DNA of 64,000 nt from Drosophila persimilis (taxonomy: Eukaryota; Arthropoda; Insecta; Diptera; Drosophilidae): the NCBI RefSeq assembly GCF_003286085.1, contig NW_020825348.1, positions 124,001 to 188,000 on the forward strand, in the 5' to 3' direction. The notes under the pieces are model-generated. The model was given only the letters and a program-made list of their open reading frames with translations. It was not told the DNA's origin and searched no databases. Positions within the stretch are counted from its first letter, which is position 1. The number at the start of each line of letters is the position of its first letter. Shown piece after piece: positions 11,916 through 21,154 of the stretch. A program made the translations under genes and the position numbers.

Positions 11916-12860
11916 CAAATCTAAGTGGCAAGATTATGTGTTGGCTGATCCTAACTTTAACAAACCAAGTAGGGTAGATGTAATAATTGGGATAGATTTG
12001 TATACCCATATTTTAAAAGACGGAGTAGTAAAAATATCGGATGGATATATCCGGTTGCACCAAATCCAAAGGTGATAAATATATTGTGGCGACAACAATT
12101 GAAGAACGGTTCTGGGAATTGGAAAGTGAAAAGAATGACGTAGAAGAAGGTGTGTGCGAGGAGCTTTCTTGGAAACAACTAGAAGAGATGAGAATGGCAG
12201 GTATGTGGTTAAAATATCATTTAAAAAAGAAAAGGATCTAGGAGATTCAAAACCCCAAGCTATAGCGCGATTTTACAGTTTAGAAACAAAGCTCATCAAT
12301 AATAAAACATTAAAAATAAAATTATGTAAAGTTCATGCATGAATATAAAAACATAGGACATATGGTAGAGTCCAAAGAAGATGGGAAATATTATTTGCCC
12401 CATCAAGGAGTCATAAGAGATTCCAGCCTTACGACAAAGCTGAGAGTGGTTTTCGATGCCTCAACAAAAACCACAAACAATAAAATTTTAAATGATACAA
12501 CAGGTTGGACCAAGAGTCCAAAAAGATATCTTCGATATTATGGTGAAATAGCAATTGGCCATTTATAATATCTGCTGACATTGAACAAATTTACCGGCAA
12601 ATTAATGTTGATAAAGACGATCAACAATATTTGCATATAATTTGGAGGGATAATCCAAACGAAAAGGTTAAAGATTGTAAACTTACAACCGTTACGTACG
12701 GTACAGCTTCAACACCTTACTTAGCAACCAGGGTGCTTGTTGCAATAGCAGATAATTGCAAAAATCAAGCAATTAGGGAAATCATAAAGAATGATTTTTA
12801 TATGGACGACCTGATGACAGGTGCCGACACGATACTGGATGCTAAAAAAACATGTAAAGG
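11916..12860 (+). pseudogene. Element D reverse transcriptase, N-terminal part, copy 2
   Basis: Matches 4598-5542. Pieces lie at 12041-12241, 12335-12568 (TTKLRVVFDAS) and 12631-12860 (YGTASTPYLA, NDFYMDDLMTG). The gene is cut at 12860 by the A 5' LTR. The last four bases AAGG (12857-12860) are repeated at 49260-49263 after the A 3' LTR, where the same D reading resumes, which proves the insertion. Confidence 0.8.
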
Positions 12861-12968
12861 TGTGACGCCCAGCGCCAGGAAGACCAAGCGCCGGCGCCAC
12901 AAACACCACAACAATAACACTAGAAACACCAAGACAAGCCATGAAGACTATAAAATAAGTATTAGTAG
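12861..12968 (+). mobile_element. Element A 5' LTR, left part
   Basis: First 108 bp of the A 5' LTR, starting TGTGACGCCC, cut by C. The last five bases AGTAG (12964-12968) are repeated at 19200-19204 where the LTR resumes: the 5-bp TSD of C. Confidence 0.92.
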
Positions 12969-13309
12969 TGTTAAGCTATTAAGCGTTTTTAATAACTGTT
13001 GCAATTTGAAGTTAATGAAAGTCGAGAGGCTGTTTATAATTCACAATTTATTTGCATATGTAAACCAACTTATCGCGTATGTACATATGGCAATGATTGG
13101 GCGAACGATTGATGCGAGGATGTTAATCTAATAGCTGCGACGATTAGCTCAAGACTGCCCATGCAAGGGCTGACGGGCCAAATTGGCCAAATATGCGGTA
13201 GCAAATGATCTTTGCAGTGGGGGCATTGGAAACGACAACACCAAAATGCATTTCCTTTGGGCCGCACCAATGGCAATAATTTAAAATATTTAAGCTGCTT
13301 GACCCGACA
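12969..13309 (-). mobile_element. Element C 3' LTR with a 132-bp internal deletion
   Basis: LTR of C at its 3' end, 341 bp instead of 473. The missing block lies at the junction near 13185, where TGACGGGCCAAATTG joins GCCAAATATGCGGTAG. Both outer and inner termini are kept (TGTTAAG / GACCCGACA on the + strand). Confidence 0.9.
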
Positions 13310-13987
13310 TACTCCCCCCGTTGGAAGCCTGACTTTCAACAGCATCTTTAAGGGGCAGCAGGCACAGCTTGTTGACGGCGCGCTTGGTGATTCCAGATGA
13401 CGTCTTCAGCACAGCAACTCGGGCAACGCCATCTCGTCCAGGCAAAAGCTCGACCACTCTCGCCAGTGGCCACTTCATGGGAGGAAGATTCTCATCCTTG
13501 ACAAGAACCAAATCTGCGACTGCTAAACAGTGACGTTATGTACTCCTCCTTCCACCGGGACCAAAAGAGCTGCTGCAGGTACGAAACGCGCTGCCAGCCG
13601 TCCAGGCGATCGAAGTTTAGCTGCGTGACGTCAGGCTCAGCGAACGAAGCAGGAGGGCCACCATTCAAGACAACAGCGTCCGCAGCTCGTCAAATCCAAG
13701 AACCGAGTTGCCTATCGCACGGTAGAAGTGGTACTTGGCCGTCTTCACTGCAGCCTTCACTCCAGCAGCGCCTTCTGATGGTCATCGCTAAGGACCAGGC
13801 GCTTTAATTCCATCAGCTCATTCTTAGCGCCGACAAAATTGGTTGCGTTGTCTGACCAAATTTGCCGCGGCTTCCGCCTGGTACATATGAAGCGCTTTAG
13901 TCCATGTAGAAACGCTATCCACAGTTCTTTATAAGCTCCAGATGAACAGCTTTGGTAGCGAAACAAATGAAGACGCAGACGTAGCAC
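13310..13987 (-). pseudogene. Element C integrase core and C-terminal domain, frame-broken
   Basis: Continuation of the C pol after the main frame ends at 13915. A piece at 13757-13987 contains IWSDNATNFVGA (second catalytic Asp of integrase). A piece at 13290-13511 contains MVLVKDENLPPMKWPLARV, the BEL/Pao C-terminal block, and runs toward the polypurine tract. The part with the catalytic Glu and following helix is disrupted by deletions around 13520-13760. The breaks are shared with the copy at 6124-6890. Confidence 0.75.
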
Positions 13988-16900
13988 TTGATTGGAGCCT
14001 TGTTGCGTGCCTCCGGTTTGTAGAAAAACGGCCCACAGAAGTCCACGCCTGTGATCTCAAAGGCATGAGAACCATCGAGCCGCTCCTTTGGAAGATCCGC
14101 CATAATATGCTCCAATACCCTATGCTTCAGTCGAAAGCATCTTACGCACTTGTTTACTGCCTTGTTTACCGTCTTCCTCCCCCCAATAGGCCAATATTGG
14201 GATCGAATTAGTCCAAGCAAAGCTCGAGGACCAGCGTGCAGATTCCGCTCATGAAAATGGGAGATTATTGCAAGAGTCAGTGGATGGCTGCTGGGCAAGA
14301 TGATGGGATGACGGCCATCAAAATCCAACGAAGAGTTTTTCAGTCGACCATCTACCCTGAGAAGTCCAAACTGATCCATGAATGGCGATAACGATGCGAT
14401 TGAGCTGGATGAGGAGACTGCTCCCCTTGCCCGCAGTGACTTCATGTCCTCCCATAGCTGAGTACGCTGGACTAGTCGTAGCAATACCTGGGTTCCATGT
14501 TCAATGTCTGAGACAGTGAGTCCGGGGCGCCGAATTCGGTTGCAAAACTTGTGAATGTATCCGAAAACGCGTTGCAAAGAAGCAAATGAATTCGCATACT
14601 TGGAATCAGCAATAATGTCCATGTAGGTCGATTTGACCAGAAGAGCCTTCCGACGAAGTTCAAGGGCTGGCTTATCAGGTAGCACAGTGGGTGGCCAGTC
14701 ATCTGAGGAGCCGCAAAGAAATGGAGGACCATGAGCCCAAAGAGGTGACTCATTCAGCTCTGTCGGATGAGCCCCTCGAGACAGAATGTCGGCTGGGTTT
14801 AAAGCTGTGGAAACATAGCGCCATTCCATTTTTTCGGTCATTTCCTGAATCGTTGACACTCTATTTGCAACAAAAATATTAAATCTTGACGGCTCGTCCC
14901 GAATCCAAGAGAGCGCAAAGGCAGAATCACACCAACAGTAACACCTTCCCTTGAATACATTCATTCCAGCTATCTCAGATATGAGCCTAGCCAGCAACTC
15001 CGCTCCACAAAGCTCCAACTTTGGTACTGTAAGTGTCTTCAAAGGAGCCACACGAGATTTGGCACAAAGTAAGTGACTGCTGAAATGCTGACCCTTGGAC
15101 ACGACATAAATGCATGCACCATAAGCCTCGATGCTGGCATCGCAAAATCCGTGAATTTCCAGCGTAGAGTCTGGAAGGAGCACAAGCCGAGGAAATTCAA
15201 GTCGACGAATCTGACCAAAACTGGTGCATATTTCCTGCCACTCGGTGTTCAGTGCGACTGGAAGGCTTTCATCCCAGGACAACTTCTCTTGGCACAAACG
15301 CTGGAGAAAGATTTTGGATTTAGTAATTACGGGACCAGCTAGCCCGAGAGGATCGTAGAATCGCGCTATGGATGACAAAACAGAGCGCCTGCAGGAATTC
15401 AAAGAAGATTGAAGGGCCGAGAACGAAAATAATAGTAGATCAGAAACCGGATCCCACGCAAGTCCTAAAGTTTTAGTCACATGGCTGCCATCGTCGAACT
15501 TCAAAAATGTTTCCTTGTCCTCTTCCGGAACTTCATCCAGCACAGCAGGGACGTTCGAACACCTTTTCCTCAATCTGAACTGACCTCTAGACAAAATTCC
15601 AGTATTTTGCTCCCGAATCCGGATAGCCTCCTCCTGCGAGCTGGCTCCAGATATCAAGTCATCCACGTAGAAGTCACGGCGAAGGATTTCAGCTCCAACT
15701 GGAAACGCCATCTGCTCGTCTATTGCCAACTGATGCATCGCTCGCACAGTTAGATAGGAGGCAGGCTTCGTCCCATAAGTAACGGTGTCCAATTGAAACA
15801 CACGCAAGTCTTCTTCCCTTGAGTTTCTCCACAGAATACACTGCAAGTTGCTATCCTCGGTCGAGACTCTTACACAACGATACATCTTACGAGCAAGAAT
15901 ATGAAACAGTTTGGGTTGGATTACGGGACCAGCCATTAAAACGTCGTTCAGGGAATATCCAGATGAGGTTGAAGCGGATCCATCAAAAACGACGCGAAGC
16001 TTGGTCGTAGAACTATCTTCCTTCATGACGCAATGGTGAGGCAAAAAATATCGGCAGTTGCTGATTGACTGGGTAGGAACCTGAGACATATGGCCTAAAT
16101 CAAGGTACTCCTTTATAAATGCTGCATACTGAGATTTAACATCAGGGCGACGATCTAACTTTCTCTCAAGGGTCAGGAATCTACGAAGCGCTTGATTGTA
16201 AGATTCTCCAAGGAGATCCAAATTATATTTTGCTGGCAACCGAACACAATAATCGCCTTTATGTAGTCGACGGAAATGCTGCACAAAGTGTGCTTCACAA
16301 TCTAGCTCTTCTTTGGTAGACTTTATTATTGGTTCGATGCAATTTTCTACCTCCCAAAACCTCCGAAGAAGCACCTCAAGCCGATCCTCTGGACTATTAT
16401 CCTCAGCAGCTACGGCCCGAGCGCGAGAGACCATCAACGAGGAACCTTTTAAACGCGAACAACTTCCAGACACGACCCATCCCAAGCGCGTTTTCTGAAT
16501 TGAAGGCAATCCTGGCAGTAGCTTGACCTGACCAACACACAGGAGCTCGAAAAACAGACTTGCGCCAATTAGCAGATGGACGCGCTGCGGCTTATAAAAC
16601 TCCGGATCAGCTAGTGGTATGTTAGATGGAATGTTCCAGTTTTGAGTGTCAATTCCAAAGCTTGGCTGTCGATCGGTTATGCTAGAGGCTACAATGGCAG
16701 TGATGAGAGTTGAGTAATCCGATGAGCGAGAGTGCAGGCTAACGTTGACCGAAAATCCATCCGTGACGAAGCTAGAGTCGCCTATTCCCGAGACTGCAGT
16801 CGATGATTTCATTTTTCGAAGCTGAAGCTGATTCGCGAAACGAGAAGTTATTAGATGCAACTGGGAGCCGGAATCCAGCAACGTTCGGCAGGGAACTAAA

Positions 16901-18363
16901 ACTCCGGAACGATTTTTGGCTAAGACCGTGGCCGTGGCAAGTAGAACAACACCATTACTGAGATCTTGGGCAATAAGGGCAGACGAGGTAGCCGCTGAAG
17001 TAGAGGGCTCAGTGGTATGCTCAGACGGCGTAGACTCAGACAGCGCAGACTGAGATGGAGTATACGGCGCTGATTTCCCTTGGACTGCGGTATCTTCAGG
17101 GCTACCAAAATGAAGGAGGGTATGGTGTCTACCCCCGCAGGTACGACAGTTGCTCGAGGTGCACTGAAGTAATCGATGCCCTGTTCTGAGACAATTTATA
17201 CATAACGAGAGCCGCTTGGCTTCTTTATGTCGATTTGTGGGGGACAGCGCTTTAAACTTCTGACAGTGTTGGACCTCGTGAACACCATCGTTGCACAGCG
17301 CGCAGCGTGCTACGGTTTGGTTCGTTGTAACCAATGTGGACCTAGAATTATGCTTTCTACTTCTGCCCACCTGATTGCTCAACGCATAGCTTGCCATAGA
17401 AAAGTCCATCGTCTCCCATGATCTGCATCGCTGCTCCAAGAACGAGGCCATAGATTCCCACGACGGAATTAAGTTGGCGAATGCGGGATCGTTGAATCGT
17501 TCCTCCCACTTCTCTTGGCTCGCTGGATCCAGTTTTCGGAGAAGCTCCTGCACGATGATGCATCCTGCGATCTGCTCAGTGGTGCCCAAACCCTGGAGCG
17601 CGCGCATATGTGAATTGAATTTGTCTGAAAGCTCCCGAAGCATGACCACTGACCCAGGTTCCACAGCCTGAAGCGCCAAGATCTCATTGATGTGTGCCTG
17701 AAAAACCAATCGCCGATTATTGAATCTGTTTTCCAACAAATCTAATGCCACAGCATAATTGCCATCTGAGATTTCCAGCGACCGAACAGTCTCCAATGCC
17801 GAATCCCGCAGACAGGAACGTAAATGCTGGAGCTTTTCTATGTTTGTTAAGTCCGGATGGCTGTCGATGATGGTGGCAAACATTGAATAAAAGTCCGTCC
17901 AGTTCGCATACCCGCCGCTAAACGTCGGCAATTGTATAGGAGGCAGGGATGGTACTTGTCTACGGTGAGGTCGAAATTGCGAGCCGGCAAAATCAACCGT
18001 AGTGTTTCCTCCAGCCAAGGTAGAATGAAACGGCATGCGGCCGCTACTCTTAGCCATTTCCCTCATAATCGCCGCCTTCAGCGAGCTTGCAAGTGACTCA
18101 AAAATGTCACACAAACCACTGTGAATTTCGCTTCGATCCAATTCCTCAAGCTCGCCGTGAAACGTCTCAAATTTGCCGATCAACTTCTCGACTTGTTCTT
18201 GCTTTACCACGAGCATGTAGTAGTCACAGTCCAACGACTCATTCTGCCAAGCGGTAGCTAACCTTTTCATTTTCTCGCATAATTCCGTTGACTTAAGCTT
18301 CAAAAAAGATACCCTGTTTTGCTCACTGGTCATTGGAATTTCGTTAGCAGCATTAATTTCCAT
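13915..18363 (-). CDS. Element C Gag-Pol polyprotein (BEL/Pao), ends early in integrase
   Basis: A polyprotein of about 1482 residues from the ATG at 18363 (the frame is open further upstream without an ATG; the second copy starts at the matching ATG at 63200). Domains in order: coiled Gag N terminus, DUF1759-type Gag domain (LPTFSGGYANW near residue 140), three zinc knuckles (about 355-410, CALCNDGVHEVQHC and CINCLRTGHRLLQC), aspartic protease (LLDSGSQ near 496), RT (TTKLRVVFDG, catalytic FYVDDLISG near 898), RNase H (IHGFCDASIEAYGACIY near 1068), integrase zinc finger (from about 1370) and first core Asp (GVDFCGPFF near 1440). It stops at 13915 after ELIKNCG through a frame change, so integrase is lost. 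The order PR-RT-RH-IN and the Pao motifs make the family call firm. Confidence 0.9.
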   Translation of the reverse strand: MEINAANEIPMTSEQNRVSFLKLKSTELCEKMKRLATAWQNESLDCDYYMLVVKQEQVEKLIGKFETFHGELEELDRSEIHSGLCDIFESLASSLKAAIMREMAKSSGRMPFHSTLAGGNTTVDFAGSQFRPHRRQVPSLPPIQLPTFSGGYANWTDFYSMFATIIDSHPDLTNIEKLQHLRSCLRDSALETVRSLEISDGNYAVALDLLENRFNNRRLVFQAHINEILALQAVEPGSVVMLRELSDKFNSHMRALQGLGTTEQIAGCIIVQELLRKLDPASQEKWEERFNDPAFANLIPSWESMASFLEQRCRSWETMDFSMASYALSNQVGRSRKHNSRSTLVTTNQTVARCALCNDGVHEVQHCQKFKALSPTNRHKEAKRLSLCINCLRTGHRLLQCTSSNCRTCGGRHHTLLHFGSPEDTAVQGKSAPYTPSQSALSESTPSEHTTEPSTSAATSSALIAQDLSNGVVLLATATVLAKNRSGVLVPCRTLLDSGSQLHLITSRFANQLQLRKMKSSTAVSGIGDSSFVTDGFSVNVSLHSRSSDYSTLITAIVASSITDRQPSFGIDTQNWNIPSNIPLADPEFYKPQRVHLLIGASLFFELLCVGQVKLLPGLPSIQKTRLGWVVSGSCSRLKGSSLMVSRARAVAAEDNSPEDRLEVLLRRFWEVENCIEPIIKSTKEELDCEAHFVQHFRRLHKGDYCVRLPAKYNLDLLGESYNQALRRFLTLERKLDRRPDVKSQYAAFIKEYLDLGHMSQVPTQSISNCRYFLPHHCVMKEDSSTTKLRVVFDGSASTSSGYSLNDVLMAGPVIQPKLFHILARKMYRCVRVSTEDSNLQCILWRNSREEDLRVFQLDTVTYGTKPASYLTVRAMHQLAIDEQMAFPVGAEILRRDFYVDDLISGASSQEEAIRIREQNTGILSRGQFRLRKRCSNVPAVLDEVPEEDKETFLKFDDGSHVTKTLGLAWDPVSDLLLFSFSALQSSLNSCRRSVLSSIARFYDPLGLAGPVITKSKIFLQRLCQEKLSWDESLPVALNTEWQEICTSFGQIRRLEFPRLVLLPDSTLEIHGFCDASIEAYGACIYVVSKGQHFSSHLLCAKSRVAPLKTLTVPKLELCGAELLARLISEIAGMNVFKGRCYCWCDSAFALSWIRDEPSRFNIFVANRVSTIQEMTEKMEWRYVSTALNPADILSRGAHPTELNESPLWAHGPPFLCGSSDDWPPTVLPDKPALELRRKALLVKSTYMDIIADSKYANSFASLQRVFGYIHKFCNRIRRPGLTVSDIEHGTQVLLRLVQRTQLWEDMKSLRARGAVSSSSSIASLSPFMDQFGLLRVDGRLKNSSLDFDGRHPIILPSSHPLTLAIISHFHERNLHAGPRALLGLIRSQYWPIGGRKTVNKAVNKCVRCFRLKHRVLEHIMADLPKERLDGSHAFEITGVDFCGPFFYKPEARNKAPIKCYVCVFICFATKAVHLELIKNCG

Positions 18364-18705
18364 GGTAGCGGCAGCGTTAGCAGAAAGACCAACGTCTCTA
18401 GCGGGAAGATGATCGCAAAGAGTAACACGAGCAATAGACGACAAGAACCGAGCCCAGCAAGCGAACAGCTATGTACGAACTGTATATACAAAGGCGACCG
18501 GTGTAAGAAACGTTTCTTGCGGAAGGATGACCGAAAAGAGAAGCGCAAGCCAACAGCTACGTGCACTACCGAATATGCAGGGGAGGCCGGTGTATATATG
18601 TATGGATAACTTATGTGGTCGATGACACTGGTTGAGATGGCAATTAGTTTAGATCTTTGAATGCTATATTAGTTTGTGATTGCACTGATGGATTATTTAT
18701 TGCAC
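18364..18705 (-). other. 5' leader of element C
   Basis: About 340 bp between the primer site and the gag ATG on the - strand. It contains a TATATACA stretch near 18482-18490 but no ORF with recognisable content. The same leader is at 62927-63199, where it lacks a stretch present here (18553-18622), so the copies differ by an indel of several tens of bases. Confidence 0.65.
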
Positions 18706-18724
18706 AATCACGTCGGGGTCACCA
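18706..18724 (-). other. Element C primer binding site, tRNA-Trp
   Basis: On the - strand this reads TGGTGACCCCGACGTGATT, 19 nt complementary to the 3' end of tRNA-Trp including CCA. It starts 2 nt inside the LTR end at 18727. The identical site is at 62908-62926 in the second copy. Confidence 0.88.
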
Positions 18725-18726
18725 AA

Positions 18727-19199
18727 TGTTAAGATATTAAGCGTTTTTAATAACTGTTGCAATTTGAAGGTAATGAATGTCGAGAGGCTGTTTATTATTC
18801 ACAATTTATTTGCATATGTAAACCAACTTATCGCGTATGTACATATGGCAATGATTGGGCGAACGATTGATGCGAGGATGTTAATCTAATAGCTGCGACG
18901 ATTAGCTCAAGACTGCCCATGCAAGGGCTGACGGGTCAAATTGCCGGGCCCTATGCAGCAAGCTTAGACGCGAGCGAGAGCGTATGATAGCCCGAGAGCG
19001 TTAGAGCTGCTCGGGGACGCTGTTAAGCCGAGTCCGAGAGATTGCGACATAAGGAGACGAAAGAATTCCGCTGCATGCGCATATGCGGTAGCAAATGATC
19101 TTTGCAGTGGGGGCATTGGAAACGACAACACCAAAATGCATTTCCTTTGGGCCGCACCACTGGCAATAATTTAAAATATTTAAGCTGCTTGACCCGAAA
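18727..19199 (-). mobile_element. Element C 5' LTR
   Basis: Full-length 473-bp LTR, the same length as 62433-62905 and 5651-6123. Terminal base change as noted for the element (AAA instead of ACA at the outer end). Confidence 0.92.
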
Positions 19200-20131
19200 A
19201 GTAGGATAAGTAGAACATAAGCGACAAATACATGAAGACCTGCCACATAAGAAATAAAAATAAATAAACAAACAATAAAAGATACATAAAACCAACCACA
19301 GCTGATCACCACCAATGGGCCCGTAGCACAGCCACCCACGGTCACACCCACAGCTGACCGCCCCAAGTGTGACCATAAAAGGGGCTCCGCCAGAGCGAAC
19401 ATCATCAGTTCGGCTCCGGCCAGTGGAGAGGTAAGCATCAGTAGCCGCCACCAGCAGCCCCAGCGATCCTCCTATTCTCCTCGGAGCGCATTTACCCTCC
19501 GCAACATTATTTCTCCTCGGAGCGCATTTACCCTCCGCAACATTATTTCTTCTCGGAGCGTATTTACCCTCCGCAACATTATTTCTCCTCGGAGCGCATT
19601 TACCCTCCGCAACATTATTTCTCCTCGGAGCGCATTTACCCTCCGCAACATTATTTCTCCTCGGAGCGCATTTACCCTCCGCAACATTATTTCTCTTCGG
19701 AGCGCATTTACCCTCCGCAACATTTATACTCCTCGGAGCGCATTTACCCTCCGCAACATTATTTCTCCTCGGAGCGTATTTACCCTCCGCAACATTATTT
19801 CTCCTCGGAGCGCATTTACCCTCCGCAACATTCTTCTCCTCGGAGCGCATTAGACCTCCGCGCCCTCAACCGACACCGACCAGAAGACTACCAGGACCCG
19901 CACGCAACCATCCGCCACGTGCGGCCCACCCGAAGGACGACCCGGCAGCCGACCCCGAAGGAAGAGCCAGAAGAAAAAAACAATAAAAATAACTCCATCT
20001 CTTTTATTACCGCTCAAACCCCGCCTTATTCTTGAACCACGAGACTCTCTTTCAGCTACCACACCCAGAGATCAAACAAATTTTTGTGGAACCCGGCGCG
20101 ATGAGCATACCCCGGCCGAAGCGCCGTCACA
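19200..20131 (+). mobile_element. Element A 5' LTR, right part
   Basis: Continuation of the A 5' LTR after C, from the TSD copy AGTAG to CGTCACA at 20131. Compared with the 3' LTR (48203-49259) it lacks about 116 bp near 19380 and about 37 bp near 19981, carries 12 bp more near 19320, and has four more minisatellite units. The many indels mark A as old. Confidence 0.9.
19476..19852 (+). repeat. 36-bp minisatellite in the A 5' LTR, 11 units
   Basis: Direct tandem repeats of a 36-bp unit (CTCCTCGGAGCGCATTTACC plus CTCCGCAACATTATTT). Eleven units can be counted; the matching array in the 3' LTR (48680-48937) has seven. 36 is a multiple of 3, so the - strand shows a long open frame with a 12-residue period (RRNNVAEGKCAP). 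I regard that frame as a by-product of the repeat, not a gene. Confidence 0.9.
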
Positions 20132-20132
20132 G

Positions 20133-20147
20133 TGGCGCCCGAGCAGG
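20133..20147 (+). other. Element A primer binding site, tRNA-Lys
   Basis: TGGCGCCCGAGCAGG, one base after the LTR end. It matches the complement of the tRNA-Lys(UUU) 3' end (TGGCGCCCGAACAGG) with one mismatch and then diverges. Position and start fit a primer site that has drifted. Confidence 0.7.
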
Positions 20148-20184
20148 TTGTGGTAGCATAAGAAACATAATCTCAAAGGTCAAG

Positions 20185-20836
20185 ATGGCAAAACAATGGA
20201 TAATCCAAGCAACGAAACTGGAGTTACAGAACTATTGCGAGGAATTCGGATTGGAGAAACTGGACGGACTAGAGACCCAAAAGAAACAACTACTACAATT
20301 TTCGGAGAGAACAGACCTCCCAATACATATTCGAGAGGGGCTAGAACAACTAGCAAATACCCAAACACGAGGAAAAAGCCCGAGAACCAAGAGCCCAAGG
20401 CAACAATCACCAAAAGGAGTACCACAAAAATCAACAATGGAAGATATCCAAGGGGAGACCAGGATAGGCAGGAAGAAATCGCTATTTCCAAAACAGATAA
20501 AGAAAGGATCACCAAAGCAGTAGCGATAATAGAAAAAATACGCAAGTGGGACCTGATCTTTTCAGGAAAAGGAGGGCTGCTAGAATTCCTGAGCAGGATG
20601 GAGGAATTAGCAGAAACCTACGGGGTAGAACCAGACCACCTCGTATTCGCAATGCCGGTAATCCTGGAAGAAAGCGCGCTAGACTGGTGGCACACAAAGC
20701 CAGCGCCAGTCACATCATGGGAGGTAGCAAAGGTCGGACTCAAAGAAAACTTCATATCCCCCCGATACCAAGAGGAGCTTGCAAAACAAGTGGCAGAGCG
20801 TAAGCAAGCGGAAACAGAACCAGTTCGATATATCAC
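20185..20836 (+). pseudogene. Element A gag, N-terminal part, frame-broken and cut by rDNA
   Basis: Gag begins at the ATG at 20185 (MAKQWIIQATKLELQNYC). The first 60 residues look like a SAP/LEM-type helix-turn-helix (KLELQNYCEEFGL then KKQLLQF). The frame ends at 20523, but the Gag core continues in another frame from about 20460 (IIEKIRKWDLIFSG, LEFLSRMEELAETYG, ESALDWWHTK), a classic Ty3/gypsy Gag domain. So one frame change lies near 20440-20470. The reading stops making sense near 20836, where rDNA spacer begins. The rest of Gag resumes at about 33778. Confidence 0.75.
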
Positions 20837-20897
20837 CATATTGTTAAATAATATAATATGTATTTTGGCTTGTTTGATAATTATCAATTTATATAAA
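20837..20897 (-). other. ITS1 fragment, distal part
   Basis: AT-rich stretch between A gag and the E LTR. It continues after E at 26251; the TSD TAAA (20894-20897) is repeated at 26251-26254, so the two belong to one spacer. Assignment to ITS1 follows from its place just downstream of 18S. Confidence 0.6.
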
Positions 20898-21154
20898 TGT
20901 AGGGATCCTTGGTGGGCTCCCTACAAGTGAGTAAGAATCCGCTCCAGAAACTCCATCAAATATAAGCCACACATCGTTGTATTGTCTTTATTTTAATAAA
21001 TGGTTACAATAAGTTTCTTTTTCTTAACACGTTCTTCTCTGCACGTCTACTCGCTCCCGCAGTCGAACTCTTACTTACTATCGATATATCTTCCTCTACC
21101 CTTGACTGTCCCTAGCGATAGATCGATACCCATTAAAGGGCTGCCAACCCTACA
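20898..21154 (-). mobile_element. Element E 3' LTR
   Basis: 257 bp from TGTAGGGATCC to CCCTACA on the + strand; the 7-bp terminal inverted repeat TGTAGGG/CCCTACA is perfect. The last codons and stop of the polyprotein (to 21133) lie inside it. No strong polypurine tract is seen just upstream, only GGACGGCCGAA read on the - strand. Confidence 0.93.

Larger units (their letters stand above)
10113..17396 (+). repeat. Tandem duplication, unit 2
   Basis: Second unit of the 7.3-kb tandem duplication, matching 2815-10112. This unit is continuous with the full C element, the rest of the A LTR and all later parts of the nest, so it keeps the original right-hand context. Private change: a 132-bp loss in the C 3' LTR near 13185. 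Confidence 0.9.
12969..19199 (-). mobile_element. Element C: BEL/Pao LTR retrotransposon, complete but defective
   Basis: A BEL/Pao element of 6.2 kb on the - strand inside the A 5' LTR, flanked by the 5-bp TSD AGTAG. It has two LTRs (18727-19199 at its 5' end, 12969-13309 at its 3' end), a tRNA-Trp primer site, a polypurine tract (GGGGGGAGTA read on the - strand, 13310-13319) and one long gag-pol frame. The outer end at 19191-19199 reads GACCCGAAA where other copies have GACCCGACA, one base change at the terminus. Deletions in integrase make it defective. A second copy in the other orientation starts at 62433. Confidence 0.92.
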
